From: Anaerolineae bacterium
GTDB taxonomy: Bacteria; Chloroflexota; Anaerolineae; Aggregatilineales; J027
Reading direction: 5' to 3'
DNA: 64,000 bases
NCBI GenBank assembly: GCA_021463865.1
Contig: JAJTXY010000006.1
Span: 1-64,000 of the forward strand
In this document: one piece after another, positions 43,078 to 51,617 of the stretch
Layout of the letters: every line of letters begins with the position of its first letter
How positions within the stretch are numbered: position 1 is the first letter of the stretch
Translations under genes and position numbers: made by a program
The notes under the pieces: model-generated
Databases searched by the model: none
Told to the model about the DNA's origin: nothing
What the model saw: only the letters and a program-made list of their open reading frames with translations

Positions 43078-44223
43078 ATGACACAACTCGTTTTGCTGAC
43101 AAATGATGGGTCGCTGGTGATAGATAATCGCCGGGGTGTTTTTCTACAAGCTGCTACATCCCACCATCAGATTTTGATTGATTTGACGGGTTACACGGTC
43201 TATCCCGGCCTAATCAATGCCCATGACCATCTTGAACTGAATCATTTTCCGCGTACCAAATTTCGAGAGGTCTATCCCAATGCACGCGAATGGAGTGATG
43301 ATGTTTCACTGCATCTTAATTCCTCCCCCTATCTCGAATTACGCACCACCCCTCTCACAGATCGCTGTTTTATCGGTGGCCTGAAAAATCTACTATCGGG
43401 TGTGACGACAGTCGCTCATCATAATCCGCTGCATCCTCCGCTAAAAAGATGGGATTTTCCAGTGCGGGTGGTGAAAAAATATAAGTGGTCACATTCCCTC
43501 TATTTGACCCCTGTCGAGGAAATTCAGTGGAGTTATCACAAAGCGCGGCGACAAGTCTGGATGATTCATGCAGCGGAAGGCACAGACAAAATTGCAGCAG
43601 GTGAATTTGGCGAACTCAATCAATTGGGGGTGATTGGGCCAAACACCGTCTTGATTCATGGCGTGGGATTGACTGACGCCGATACCGAATTGGCAATTGA
43701 ACGCGGGACAAGTTTGGTGTGGTGCCCCTCTACCAATCTTTATCTACTTGGCAAAACTGCCGCCATGCAGCAGTGGACACAAGCTGGGCGGGTAGCGATT
43801 GGCAGCGATTCACGATTGACGGCGGATGGGGACTTGTTGGATGAGTTGAGGGCCGCTTATGCAACAGGCCAAGTAGACGCAGCAATCCTTGTAGCGATGG
43901 TGACCGAATACCCCCGACAGATACTGAAGTTAAAAGAGGGCGGCAGTTTAAAAAAGGGACAATCGGCGGATTTGATTGTACTGCCCTACCATGATAATCC
44001 TGATAAGGCATTGATGAGCGCTAGACGGGCCGATTTATCGCTGGTGATGCGTCGGGGGCAGGTTATGATTGGTGATCCCGAATTAGTCCGACAGTTTCCC
44101 GGCCAATTTGAACGGATAATATTAGATGGACGGGAAAAACTGATGGCGAAAAAATTGGTGGAGAGGGTGCGGCGCTGTACATTACAGGAGCCGGGATTAC
44201 AATTAGACGCAATTTCATCTTGA
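43078..44223 (+). CDS. Amidohydrolase-family protein
   Basis: A 381-residue metal-dependent hydrolase of the TIM-barrel amidohydrolase superfamily. It has the first metal motif INAHDHLELN (HxH), a later His in TVLIHGVGLTDAD, and the conserved Asp in AIGSDSRLTADGD. It ends with the composite beta domain (LKKGQSADLIVLP). It resembles chlorohydrolase/cytosine-deaminase-like members acting on C-N bonds; the substrate is not deducible. ATG at 43078 is taken, with a TTG just before it as an alternative. Confidence 0.8.
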   Translation: MTQLVLLTNDGSLVIDNRRGVFLQAATSHHQILIDLTGYTVYPGLINAHDHLELNHFPRTKFREVYPNAREWSDDVSLHLNSSPYLELRTTPLTDRCFIGGLKNLLSGVTTVAHHNPLHPPLKRWDFPVRVVKKYKWSHSLYLTPVEEIQWSYHKARRQVWMIHAAEGTDKIAAGEFGELNQLGVIGPNTVLIHGVGLTDADTELAIERGTSLVWCPSTNLYLLGKTAAMQQWTQAGRVAIGSDSRLTADGDLLDELRAAYATGQVDAAILVAMVTEYPRQILKLKEGGSLKKGQSADLIVLPYHDNPDKALMSARRADLSLVMRRGQVMIGDPELVRQFPGQFERIILDGREKLMAKKLVERVRRCTLQEPGLQLDAISS

Positions 44224-44246
44224 GACACCATTGAAACGAGGGCATT

Positions 44247-45137
44247 GTGACCAACCTACTTCAACGACTAGGCGGCTTTGCATCTGGTTGGCGTTTGTTG
44301 CAAACAGCGATTGGCACGATTATCAGCGCCATCGGGGTGATTGTGTTCCTCATTCCCTCACAAATTGCGCCGGGGGGTGTTTCCGGTATCGCCATCATTT
44401 TGCATGAGGTCATCGGCACACCTGTCGGGATTATGACCCTAATTTTTAACATCCCTATCCAGATTTTTGCGTATCGGGTGCTGGGGGGAAGCTGGCTCAT
44501 TATCAGCACGATTTTCTCGGTGGTTATTTTCAGTGCCTCAGTCGATATTTTGCCTGCCTTTGTTTCGACACATGGCGTTAGCGAGAATGATTTGCTCAAC
44601 GCAATTTTTGGTGGAATTGTCGGCGGAATTGGCAGCGGCCTCATTTATGGCGCAGGAGCGACGGCGGGAGGCACGGCAACCCTCTCGCGGATTTTGCAGC
44701 ATAGAATGGGCATTCCCCTCAGCAGCGCCTATCTGTATACCGATACCCTGATTATCGGCATGGCGGGGTTGGTGTTTGGGTGGGAAGCCGCCATGTATGC
44801 CATTGTTTCACTATTTATCAGCGGCATGGTAGCGGATTATGTTCTGGAAGGGCCAAGTGTCATTCGTACCGTGACGATTGTGACCGATTATCCCCAAGAA
44901 GTGTCGAAAGCGATTTTGGGGCAATTGGGGCGTGGGGTCACGTCATGGGAAGGCATGGGCATGTTTACCGATCAACCCCACACCGTTTTGTTCGTGACGA
45001 TTGCCCGCCCTCAAGTGGCGACGCTGCGTCATGTGGTTTTCGCCGTTGACCCTAAAGCATTTGTGGTGATCGGGCAGGGACATGTGGCCTATGGTCGTGG
45101 ATTTAAGTCTGCCCCAATTCCTAAAGCCGATAGTTAA
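44247..45137 (+). CDS. YitT-family membrane protein (DUF161/DUF2179)
   Basis: A 296-residue protein. About five to six membrane helices (residues 15-210) contain the repeated YitT motifs QIAPGGVSGIAIILHEVIG and GAGATAGGTATLSRILQH. A soluble C-terminal DUF2179 domain follows (VTIVTDYPQEVSKAILGQLG, then TRPQV-type strands). Function is not firmly known, though membrane transport has been proposed for the family. The GTG start is 23 bases after the amidohydrolase stop. The 3' end overlaps the convergent gene by four bases. Confidence 0.88.
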   Translation: MTNLLQRLGGFASGWRLLQTAIGTIISAIGVIVFLIPSQIAPGGVSGIAIILHEVIGTPVGIMTLIFNIPIQIFAYRVLGGSWLIISTIFSVVIFSASVDILPAFVSTHGVSENDLLNAIFGGIVGGIGSGLIYGAGATAGGTATLSRILQHRMGIPLSSAYLYTDTLIIGMAGLVFGWEAAMYAIVSLFISGMVADYVLEGPSVIRTVTIVTDYPQEVSKAILGQLGRGVTSWEGMGMFTDQPHTVLFVTIARPQVATLRHVVFAVDPKAFVVIGQGHVAYGRGFKSAPIPKADS

Positions 45138-45454
45138 TCGGGCCGGAGTTCGACGATTAGGCCATCGCTCCACTCATATTTGGTGTCCATTTTGGCGGCG
45201 ACAGCAGCAGCAAGTTCGGGTTCAGCATCGCGGTCAATGGCCCGACCTTTGCCTTGATATGTTTGATCGCCCACCCGGACAGAGATTATCGGATCGTGCC
45301 GGATATTTTGTACCCAATGGGCTTTTTCGCGCCCCTCTGCCACGATGTAATACGCTCCGTCATGGCTGACAAACCAGATTTCGATTTCGTGCCGCTTGCC
45401 ACTTTTCCAACCAGTGGTGGTGACATAACAAAATTCGGGTTCTTTTTCGCTCAT
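45134..45454 (-). CDS. Deazaflavin-dependent nitroreductase-like protein
   Basis: A 106-residue split-barrel protein resembling the F420/flavin-dependent nitroreductase (DUF385) family. It has VTTTGWKSGKRHEIEIWFV, then AYYIVAEGREKAHWVQNIRH and DPIISVRVGDQTYQGKG. In this family the core binds the deazaflavin phosphate. The substrate is unknown. It begins five bases after the stop of the upstream hypothetical gene and overlaps the convergent YitT gene by four bases. Confidence 0.75.
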   Translation of the reverse strand: MSEKEPEFCYVTTTGWKSGKRHEIEIWFVSHDGAYYIVAEGREKAHWVQNIRHDPIISVRVGDQTYQGKGRAIDRDAEPELAAAVAAKMDTKYEWSDGLIVELRPD

Positions 45455-45459
45455 GGGGT

Positions 45460-46167
45460 CTACTCCAATGGATACTTGATGATGAGCAGCGGCATATAAA
45501 AGCCGGGTTCACCATATATGGCGGGGTCGGTCATGATAAATTCGGTCAAGGTTTTCGTCGCCGTGTAGGTTTCAATGAAGCCGTATTGATTGGGTCGAAT
45601 TTGAAATCGCTCCCATCCATCTTTTTCAAGGCCATTGCACAGCCAAGAATGGTTTATATCACCAAAATCGCTGCACACCACTTCATAGCCGAGGATTTCC
45701 CCATCCAACACAGACGACCTTTGCCTAATGATATGTGACAGCCCGCGCTCAGGCTCATCCTTTGCGTATTCCTTCAATAAAGGCTGCTCAAAATTTAGGA
45801 ATAGTTCGACAAAATCCTTGTGCAAACCCGCCCCAAGCAGAAATATATTTTCCTTTTTGGGAATGAAGCGGGAGATGAAATCGCGGGCGGTTTCAAGCTG
45901 ATATGTTACATCGGGGAAGCCAATTTCTATGCCAAACTTGTCACTACACCACTGTTCGAATTCTGGTCGAAGGGTGTCGGGAATACCAAAAGCGTCAAAA
46001 TCTTCCTGCGAATTGGCCCAGTAGACAATCGGCGCTATTTTTGCGAGGCAGTGAGACACACTCAAAAGTTTTTCGGGGAGCAACCCGGCAGAGTGCCAAT
46101 CGGTGCGCGTAATGTATTTGGTGATGTAGTAGCCTGCTGAAACATAGTCAGAAAGGTCAATGCTCAT
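45460..46167 (-). CDS. Hypothetical protein, not recognised
   Basis: A 235-residue soluble protein of unknown family. It is rich in aromatic residues, with segments HCLAKIAPIVYWANSQEDFD, KENIFLLGAGLHKDFVELFL and SDFGDINHSWLCNGLEKDGW. No signal peptide, membrane helix or catalytic motif is evident. Its ATG overlaps the stop of the upstream methyltransferase gene by four bases and the nitroreductase-like gene follows after five, so it is a true operon member. It looks like a protein that replies to a query (immunity- or SUKH-like) only in general style. Confidence 0.6.
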   Translation of the reverse strand: MSIDLSDYVSAGYYITKYITRTDWHSAGLLPEKLLSVSHCLAKIAPIVYWANSQEDFDAFGIPDTLRPEFEQWCSDKFGIEIGFPDVTYQLETARDFISRFIPKKENIFLLGAGLHKDFVELFLNFEQPLLKEYAKDEPERGLSHIIRQRSSVLDGEILGYEVVCSDFGDINHSWLCNGLEKDGWERFQIRPNQYGFIETYTATKTLTEFIMTDPAIYGEPGFYMPLLIIKYPLE

Positions 46168-46964
46168 GGCCCATTCTCCCCCCGCGTAAACTCAATCCAA
46201 TAGTGATCCGTCCATGTGCGGAAGGGCCAAGTGTCGGCAAGGTGGGTTTCAGCAGCGATTAAAGGTTTCATGATACGGGGTCGCTTATCCACTACCCCAA
46301 ACGCATCGCTGGGGGGCAAAAATACCCCTAAACCGCGTACTCGCTCGAATTGAAAATAGGGCTGGAAAGCGCGGGCAAATTGGCGGGGTGAGGGGTAATA
46401 AATCGGCAGTTCGCCCCCACCCGGCAAGGTCGCAATCGTTTCGCGTTTAAACCGACGAAAGGCGGTGCGGAAATCCAGATGGAGGCCATGCCAAAGCGTT
46501 TCCCACATACAAAACGGGGAGATGATGCCTAACCCGACGTAGCCTCCCGGTTTAACCGCCTTTGCCAAAAATCGCCCCAACCCGACCCAATCACGGGTGC
46601 AGTTGACCGGGCCAAAATTGCTATACACCCCGTCTACGGGTTCACCATGCCATTCCGGTAAATGATTGAGATCAAATAGCAATGGGGTGACAAGATGGCC
46701 GAGATTGCCAGCTTCTGCTTTGGCCCGCGTTTGTTCCAACATGAACGGACTGATGTCGGCGGCAATGACCTTCACGCCATGTTGGGCCATCCACAGTGCA
46801 TCTATTCCACTGGCACAGCCGATTTCAAAAGCGGTGTCGCCAACTTGGAAGCGGGGTTCGAGCCATGACCAGACCCGTTCCCGCAGCCAACGCGAGACCG
46901 GACTTTCAGCAAAGTCGCGGTCATACACGGCAGCAAGGGTGTCAAACGCGGCGGTATTCGACAT
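46164..46964 (-). CDS. Class I SAM-dependent methyltransferase
   Basis: A 266-residue methyltransferase with the Rossmann-like fold. Motif I is FEIGCASGIDALWMA (SAM-binding Gly-rich loop), followed by VKVIAADISPFMLEQTRAKA, where the Asp contacts the ribose, and GVYSNFGPVNCTRDW as a motif-post-I/IV region. It resembles small-molecule methyltransferases; the acceptor is unknown. It begins two bases after the GH1 gene stop and overlaps the next gene by four bases. Confidence 0.85.
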   Translation of the reverse strand: MSNTAAFDTLAAVYDRDFAESPVSRWLRERVWSWLEPRFQVGDTAFEIGCASGIDALWMAQHGVKVIAADISPFMLEQTRAKAEAGNLGHLVTPLLFDLNHLPEWHGEPVDGVYSNFGPVNCTRDWVGLGRFLAKAVKPGGYVGLGIISPFCMWETLWHGLHLDFRTAFRRFKRETIATLPGGGELPIYYPSPRQFARAFQPYFQFERVRGLGVFLPPSDAFGVVDKRPRIMKPLIAAETHLADTWPFRTWTDHYWIEFTRGENGP

Positions 46965-46966
46965 TT

Positions 46967-48304
46967 TTAGACGGCACGGGCCTTTTCGGTGGCGATTTTG
47001 CGTTTGTAATATTGGGCGCTACGCTTGGGGATACGGGCCTGATTTTCGTAATTGACGTAGTACAAACCGAAACGTTTGCTAAAGCCTTCGGCCCATTCAA
47101 AATTATCCATAAGACTCCACACAAAAAAGCCTTTGAGCGGCACACCCTGTTCAATCGCATTTTCGGCGGCAGCAAAGTGGTCAATCAGATAATTCTCACG
47201 CAGCGGATCATCCACGATCAGGCCATCCGGTGGCGGGTCATCAAAGGCCGCACCATTCTCGGTAATGTAAATCGCTTTGGGATGATATTCCTGATGGATG
47301 CGTACCAGCAGCTTAGTCAGACCCTCTGGATAAATTTCCCAACCCATTGCAGTCGTTTCGACATTCCCCAGCGACGCGGGTAAAAATTGCAGGGGCGACA
47401 AATCCGGCATCCATGAAACCTTATTGCGGGTGTAATAGTTCATGCCGAGGAAGTCAATCGGTTCGGAGGCTTCTTTCACCGCATCGAGATTGATGTCCTT
47501 GAGATTTTCCCCCAACGCTTCCACCATGTCCGCTGGATACTGACCCTTAAAAATCGGGTCAAGAAACCAGCGATTGATAAAGCCGTCGTTCCGCAGAGCC
47601 GCTTTTTGATCATTCTCGCTGTCAGTCGCAGGCTCGGAATAGAGTGTATAGAGGGTAATCCCGGCTTGGCAGTCCTCCGAATTTTCGCGGATGATGGGCA
47701 TCGCCTCACCATGTGCCAGCAAGAGATGATGGGCGGTTTTGTAGGCGGTGGGGATGTCTATAATTCCCGGTGCGTGCTGTCCATAAAAATGCCCGATCAT
47801 GGAATAGACCCACGGCTCGTTGTGGGTAATCCAATTTTTGACGCGATTCCCCAGTCGGCGGGTCACAACATCCACATAATCGGCAAACCACTTCACACTA
47901 TCCGGGTTGGCCCATCCGCCCTCGTCTTGCAAGGCTTGGGGATAATCCCAATGGAAAAGGGTAACAAACGGCTTGATATTGACTTTAAGCAGTTCATCCA
48001 CTAGACGGTCATAAAAATCGAGGCCCAGCGGGTTGACATCGCCTTTGCCTTGCGGAATGACACGCGGCCACGAGATGGAAAAACGATAGCCATCTAAGCC
48101 CATCTCGCTCATTAACTGCACGTCTTCGGGATAGCGGTGATAATGGTCGCAGGCGATGTCGCCGTTATCCCCATTGCGCGTTTTGCCGGGGGTGTGTGAA
48201 AACCGATGCCAGATGGATTCGCCGCAGCCCTCGCTGGTTGTCACCCCTTCAATTTGATAACTGGCGGTGGCGACTCCCCACACAAAATCTTTCGGAAAAG
48301 GCAT
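46967..48304 (-). CDS. bgl: GH1 family beta-glucosidase
   Basis: A 445-residue glycoside hydrolase family 1 enzyme. It starts MPFPKDFVWGVATASYQIEG. The acid/base Glu lies in WITHNEPWVYSM and the nucleophile Glu in AIYITENGAAFDD. Further GH1 segments are FSISWPRVIPQG and WSLMDNFEWAEGFSKRFGLY. It cleaves terminal beta-D-glucosides, such as cellobiose, probably in the cytoplasm because no signal peptide is seen. Length is normal for the family. AAGGAG precedes the ATG by about 11 bases. Confidence 0.95.
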   Translation of the reverse strand: MPFPKDFVWGVATASYQIEGVTTSEGCGESIWHRFSHTPGKTRNGDNGDIACDHYHRYPEDVQLMSEMGLDGYRFSISWPRVIPQGKGDVNPLGLDFYDRLVDELLKVNIKPFVTLFHWDYPQALQDEGGWANPDSVKWFADYVDVVTRRLGNRVKNWITHNEPWVYSMIGHFYGQHAPGIIDIPTAYKTAHHLLLAHGEAMPIIRENSEDCQAGITLYTLYSEPATDSENDQKAALRNDGFINRWFLDPIFKGQYPADMVEALGENLKDINLDAVKEASEPIDFLGMNYYTRNKVSWMPDLSPLQFLPASLGNVETTAMGWEIYPEGLTKLLVRIHQEYHPKAIYITENGAAFDDPPPDGLIVDDPLRENYLIDHFAAAENAIEQGVPLKGFFVWSLMDNFEWAEGFSKRFGLYYVNYENQARIPKRSAQYYKRKIATEKARAV

Positions 48305-48339
48305 ATCGTTTGCTGCTCCTTAATTAGCCGTCAGTTTCT

Positions 48340-49785
48340 TTAGTGGTCATGAACATCCAAATCGCCCGCGCCAAAAATCTGCCCCGGTTGAATCACAATA
48401 GGTGTGCCTAAATCCACTGTCCCCACAAGGTCATAGGTCATGGCTCCGGTAATGCGGACAGGCACCATTTCGCCTTCGGGAACTTCCCCCTGCACCATGA
48501 TATACCCATCAATTTCAGGGGCGTCTCGATAGGAACGGCCTAGTGAAATGGTCTCACCTGTTGGGCCGTCATCATCTTCGACCTCAGCGTGGCCCTCAAT
48601 CAAAACGGGCAGAATCTTGCCAACTTGGGCCTGATTACGCTGCAAACTAATCGGTTGTTGAATCTCCATCAGCTTGTCGCGGCGGGCGATTTTTATGGCA
48701 TCCGCCACTTGATCGGGCAAGTTGGCGCTGGGGGTGCCGATTTCATAGCTATAGGTAAACGCCCCCACACGGTCAAACTGCATATCTTTGATAAACTGCA
48801 CCAGTGTGTCAAATTCCTCGTCGGTTTCACCGGGGTAGCCAACAATAAAGGTGGTGCGGATGGCGAGATCGGGCATGGCGGAGCGCATTTTACCAATGGT
48901 TTCATGTACCCAGTCCACATTGGCAGGGCGGCGCATCCGCAGCAGGGTTTTGCGATGGGCATGTTGCAAGGGGATGTCCAGATAATGCACGATTTGGGGG
49001 TGGGTCGCCATCGTTTCAATCAATTCATCAGTGACATAACCCGGATAAGCGTACATCACGCGCATCCAAGGAACATCCGGCACGGCTTTGACCAATTCTT
49101 TGAGCAGAACCGCCAAGCCATTTTTCAGGCCCAAATCGTAGCCATAGTCAGTGCTGTCTTGGGCAATCAAGATGATTTCTTGCACGCCGTTATCGCGCAG
49201 CAGACGGGCTTCATTCACAATCGCTTCGATAGGACGACTGACGGCGGTGCCCTTGATGGCGGGGATGGCGCAAAACGCACAGGGTCGGCGGCAGCCATCG
49301 GCGATTTTTAGATAGGCACTTGCGCCTTGAATGCTGATACGGGCCGCACCACGTTCATCTTTACCAACGGTTTCGGCATCACTGGGGAGATGATACAGGG
49401 GTTCGGGATGTTTGCGGGTGCGGATACGCTGTACCAAATCCACAATATCCATCCAGCGGCGTGTCCCGATAATACCATCCAGCCCCCGTACTTCTTGGGC
49501 AAGGGTGTCGCCATACCGCTGCGAAAGACAACCCGCCGCAATCAGATATTGGTTGGGCTGTTTGATCGCCGCGAGTTCATTGAGGCTGTTGATGCTTTCT
49601 TCTTTCGCGGGGCCGATAAAGCCACAGGTATTGACGATGAGGACTTCGGCGCGGGTGGGGTCATCAGCGGCCCGCATCCCGGCGTTTTCGAGTAATTGTG
49701 CCATTGATTCGGAGTCTACGGTGTTTTTGGAACAACCAAGACTCATCAAATAATAACAGTCTTTGATGCGACCTGTTTTTGCCAT
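48340..49785 (-). CDS. rimO: Ribosomal protein S12 methylthiotransferase RimO
   Basis: A 481-residue radical-SAM enzyme adding a methylthio group to an Asp of ribosomal protein S12. The UPF0004 domain opens with YLMSLGCSKNTVDSE, and its Cys residues bind one iron-sulfur cluster. The radical-SAM CxxxCxxC is in CRRPCAFCAIPAIKG. The segment RMRRPANVDWVHETIGKMR and the C-terminal TRAM domain follow. SLGCSKN and the overall wording fit RimO rather than MiaB. It lies 35 bases upstream of the GH1 gene on the same strand. Confidence 0.92.
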   Translation of the reverse strand: MAKTGRIKDCYYLMSLGCSKNTVDSESMAQLLENAGMRAADDPTRAEVLIVNTCGFIGPAKEESINSLNELAAIKQPNQYLIAAGCLSQRYGDTLAQEVRGLDGIIGTRRWMDIVDLVQRIRTRKHPEPLYHLPSDAETVGKDERGAARISIQGASAYLKIADGCRRPCAFCAIPAIKGTAVSRPIEAIVNEARLLRDNGVQEIILIAQDSTDYGYDLGLKNGLAVLLKELVKAVPDVPWMRVMYAYPGYVTDELIETMATHPQIVHYLDIPLQHAHRKTLLRMRRPANVDWVHETIGKMRSAMPDLAIRTTFIVGYPGETDEEFDTLVQFIKDMQFDRVGAFTYSYEIGTPSANLPDQVADAIKIARRDKLMEIQQPISLQRNQAQVGKILPVLIEGHAEVEDDDGPTGETISLGRSYRDAPEIDGYIMVQGEVPEGEMVPVRITGAMTYDLVGTVDLGTPIVIQPGQIFGAGDLDVHDH

Positions 49786-49879
49786 AGGAATTTGATTGGA
49801 TAGCCTTCAACTCTTGAGATACAATGCGGATAGCGCAATCATAGCGGATTCCCTTTTTAAATTAAAGTGATGGTTCAAA

Positions 49880-50395
49880 ATGAGCAAAGTTTATGTGGGG
49901 GATTCTCCCATTCAAGGCAAGGGCGTTTTTGCGAAGGTCAATATCGCCAAAGGGGAGCCGATTTTAAAAGCCGACGACTCACATATTGTAGATGAGACTC
50001 ATCCCTTGCGGCCTGAATTGGGCGAATACGAATATCACACCGATTTTATTGCGAACAATGTTACCGTGTTGTGGCAAGAGCCTGAAAAATATACCAACCA
50101 TTCCTGCGACCCCAACACGTTTGTGAAGACCATTAATGGTGCTCGTTATGTAATCGCCTTGCGTCCGATTGCGGCGGGTGAGGAAATCACCTTTGACTAC
50201 CGCATCAATGGACGCGGGGAATATGTCTGGGAATGTGGCTGTGGCAGTCCCCGCTGCCTCAAAACGCTGGATTCCGATTTTTTTAAGATGCCGCTCGATT
50301 TGCAATTGGAATATCTGCCGCTGTTGGATGAGTGGTTTATGGTGGAAGAAGCGCCCAAAATAGAACAACTTTTGCAGCAGGGCCTTAATCGTTGA
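49880..50395 (+). CDS. SET-domain protein-lysine methyltransferase-like protein
   Basis: A 171-residue protein that is essentially one SET domain. It contains SPIQGKGVFAKVNIAKGEPI, the SAM-binding/pseudoknot motifs YTNHSCDPNTFVK and EEITFDYRING, and a post-SET Cys cluster (WECGCGSPRCLKTL). SET enzymes methylate lysines of proteins. Bacterial stand-alone copies occur sporadically, and their targets are mostly unknown. The gene stands alone on the plus strand between rimO and the PhnD-like gene. Confidence 0.85.
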   Translation: MSKVYVGDSPIQGKGVFAKVNIAKGEPILKADDSHIVDETHPLRPELGEYEYHTDFIANNVTVLWQEPEKYTNHSCDPNTFVKTINGARYVIALRPIAAGEEITFDYRINGRGEYVWECGCGSPRCLKTLDSDFFKMPLDLQLEYLPLLDEWFMVEEAPKIEQLLQQGLNR

Positions 50396-50470
50396 TTTGT
50401 CAGGTACGCGAACTTGCTATAGTATTTCAAGTATTCGTCATTATCTCTGTACAAGCAGGAGGGTAGCGCT

Positions 50471-51526
50471 ATTAACCGCAACGTGCGCCATATCTCAGCA
50501 CTTTTCAGCATCGGGCTGATACTCTCAATTGTGTTGGTGGCCTGTGGGGGAGAGGAAACACCCCCGCCACCCACCTTGACGCCTTTGCCACTGCCAACCG
50601 CCACGCCGCGTTCGACTCCCTTGCCAGAAGTGGAACTGCCAGTGATTTTGGGTAGCCCGGACAAACCGATCAACCTCTTATTTGTAATCGCCAGCCCATC
50701 CAGTGGACAAGTGGATGCGCAAGATACCTTGCAGACTCAATTGAATGACCAATTGGGCGAAGCGCTGACAGTCGAGGTAGGAATATTGTCAACACCACGC
50801 GAGGCGCTAGATGCGCTGTGTAACGGGGAAGCTGCTTTGATGTGGGTAGATGTATTCACCTATATCGCGGCGGAACGGGCCTGTGGTGCCTCACCCTTAT
50901 TGGGAGTACGTCAAACGCAACGGGTCGGCGCCAATGGAATTGGGTTCGATTTTGTTTATGATCGCCGCGTGTTGGGGAATGCAGCGACTCCGGCCATGTT
51001 AGCGAACCGTAGAGTTTGCCGAATTGCGGGCGACGAATCACCCGTGAATTGGGTTTATCCAAGTTTGGCCTTACGTGCTGCTGGGGTTGATCCAGTCACC
51101 GGATTGCAGGGAGTGATCGAAGTTGCCGATGCTCAATCGCTGGTGAAGGCGATTTTTGATGAAGAATGTGTGGCGGGGGCAATTCCGAACAACCAGTTGG
51201 ATACATTGGTACGACGATTGCAGCAAGCTACTCCGCCTGTTCAAATCAACTTGCAAGCCACTGCGCTACAGGTGGTGGTCATGCAAGACGGTGATGAGTC
51301 ATGGCCCGAAGTTCCCTATGAGGTCTTGATTGCCTCACCCGATTTTATCCTGCCCGCCTCATTCCGTGATCTGGTCGTAGAATCAATCCAAGAATTGGTT
51401 GAGACAGAAGAAGATGAGGCGCTAAAAGAGCTTGTCCCCTATGCGCAACTGGTCGAACGGACTTCAGCCGACTATGCCGATTTTCGGGCATGGTTAGAAG
51501 CGGCGCGTTGGGGAATGGATAATTGA
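50471..51526 (+). CDS. PhnD-like substrate-binding lipoprotein
   Basis: A 351-residue lipoprotein. The lipobox LVAC follows a hydrophobic signal segment, then comes a Pro/Thr-rich linker and a two-lobe domain like PhnD-type phosphate/phosphonate binding proteins (residues about 60-300, with LCNGEAALMWVDVFTYIAAE). The start is taken as ATT at 50471, because a perfect AGGAGGG at 50457-50463 lies seven bases before it and no ATG, GTG or TTG is near. An in-frame GTG at 50483 is 19 bases from that site. A TATAGT box at 50418-50423 may be its -10. No transporter genes are adjacent, so it may act as a sensor. Confidence 0.72.
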   Translation: MNRNVRHISALFSIGLILSIVLVACGGEETPPPPTLTPLPLPTATPRSTPLPEVELPVILGSPDKPINLLFVIASPSSGQVDAQDTLQTQLNDQLGEALTVEVGILSTPREALDALCNGEAALMWVDVFTYIAAERACGASPLLGVRQTQRVGANGIGFDFVYDRRVLGNAATPAMLANRRVCRIAGDESPVNWVYPSLALRAAGVDPVTGLQGVIEVADAQSLVKAIFDEECVAGAIPNNQLDTLVRRLQQATPPVQINLQATALQVVVMQDGDESWPEVPYEVLIASPDFILPASFRDLVVESIQELVETEEDEALKELVPYAQLVERTSADYADFRAWLEAARWGMDN

Positions 51527-51556
51527 ACTGATAATTTGGGCAGAGTATGTTATTAT

Positions 51557-51581
51557 AGCCGGGATCAAATCCGGCTTTTTT
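51557..51581 (+). terminator. Rho-independent terminator after the PhnD-like gene
   Basis: AGCCGG (51557-51562) pairs with CCGGCT (51571-51576) around an eight-base loop and is followed directly by T6 (51576-51581). It isolates the PhnD-like gene from the downstream glycosyltransferase operon. Confidence 0.85.
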
Positions 51582-51617
51582 GTGCCTACCCTAGCCAGTA
51601 TACCTATTTAAGGGATT

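Noticed and set aside
46796-47383. A 195-codon open frame antisense to the methyltransferase/GH1 junction
   Set aside because: Both covered genes are certain family members, and the antisense frame shows no motif.
48589-49311. A 240-codon open frame antisense to rimO
   Set aside because: It lies wholly inside rimO, whose protein matches its family throughout. The antisense frame has no ribosome site or recognisable motif.
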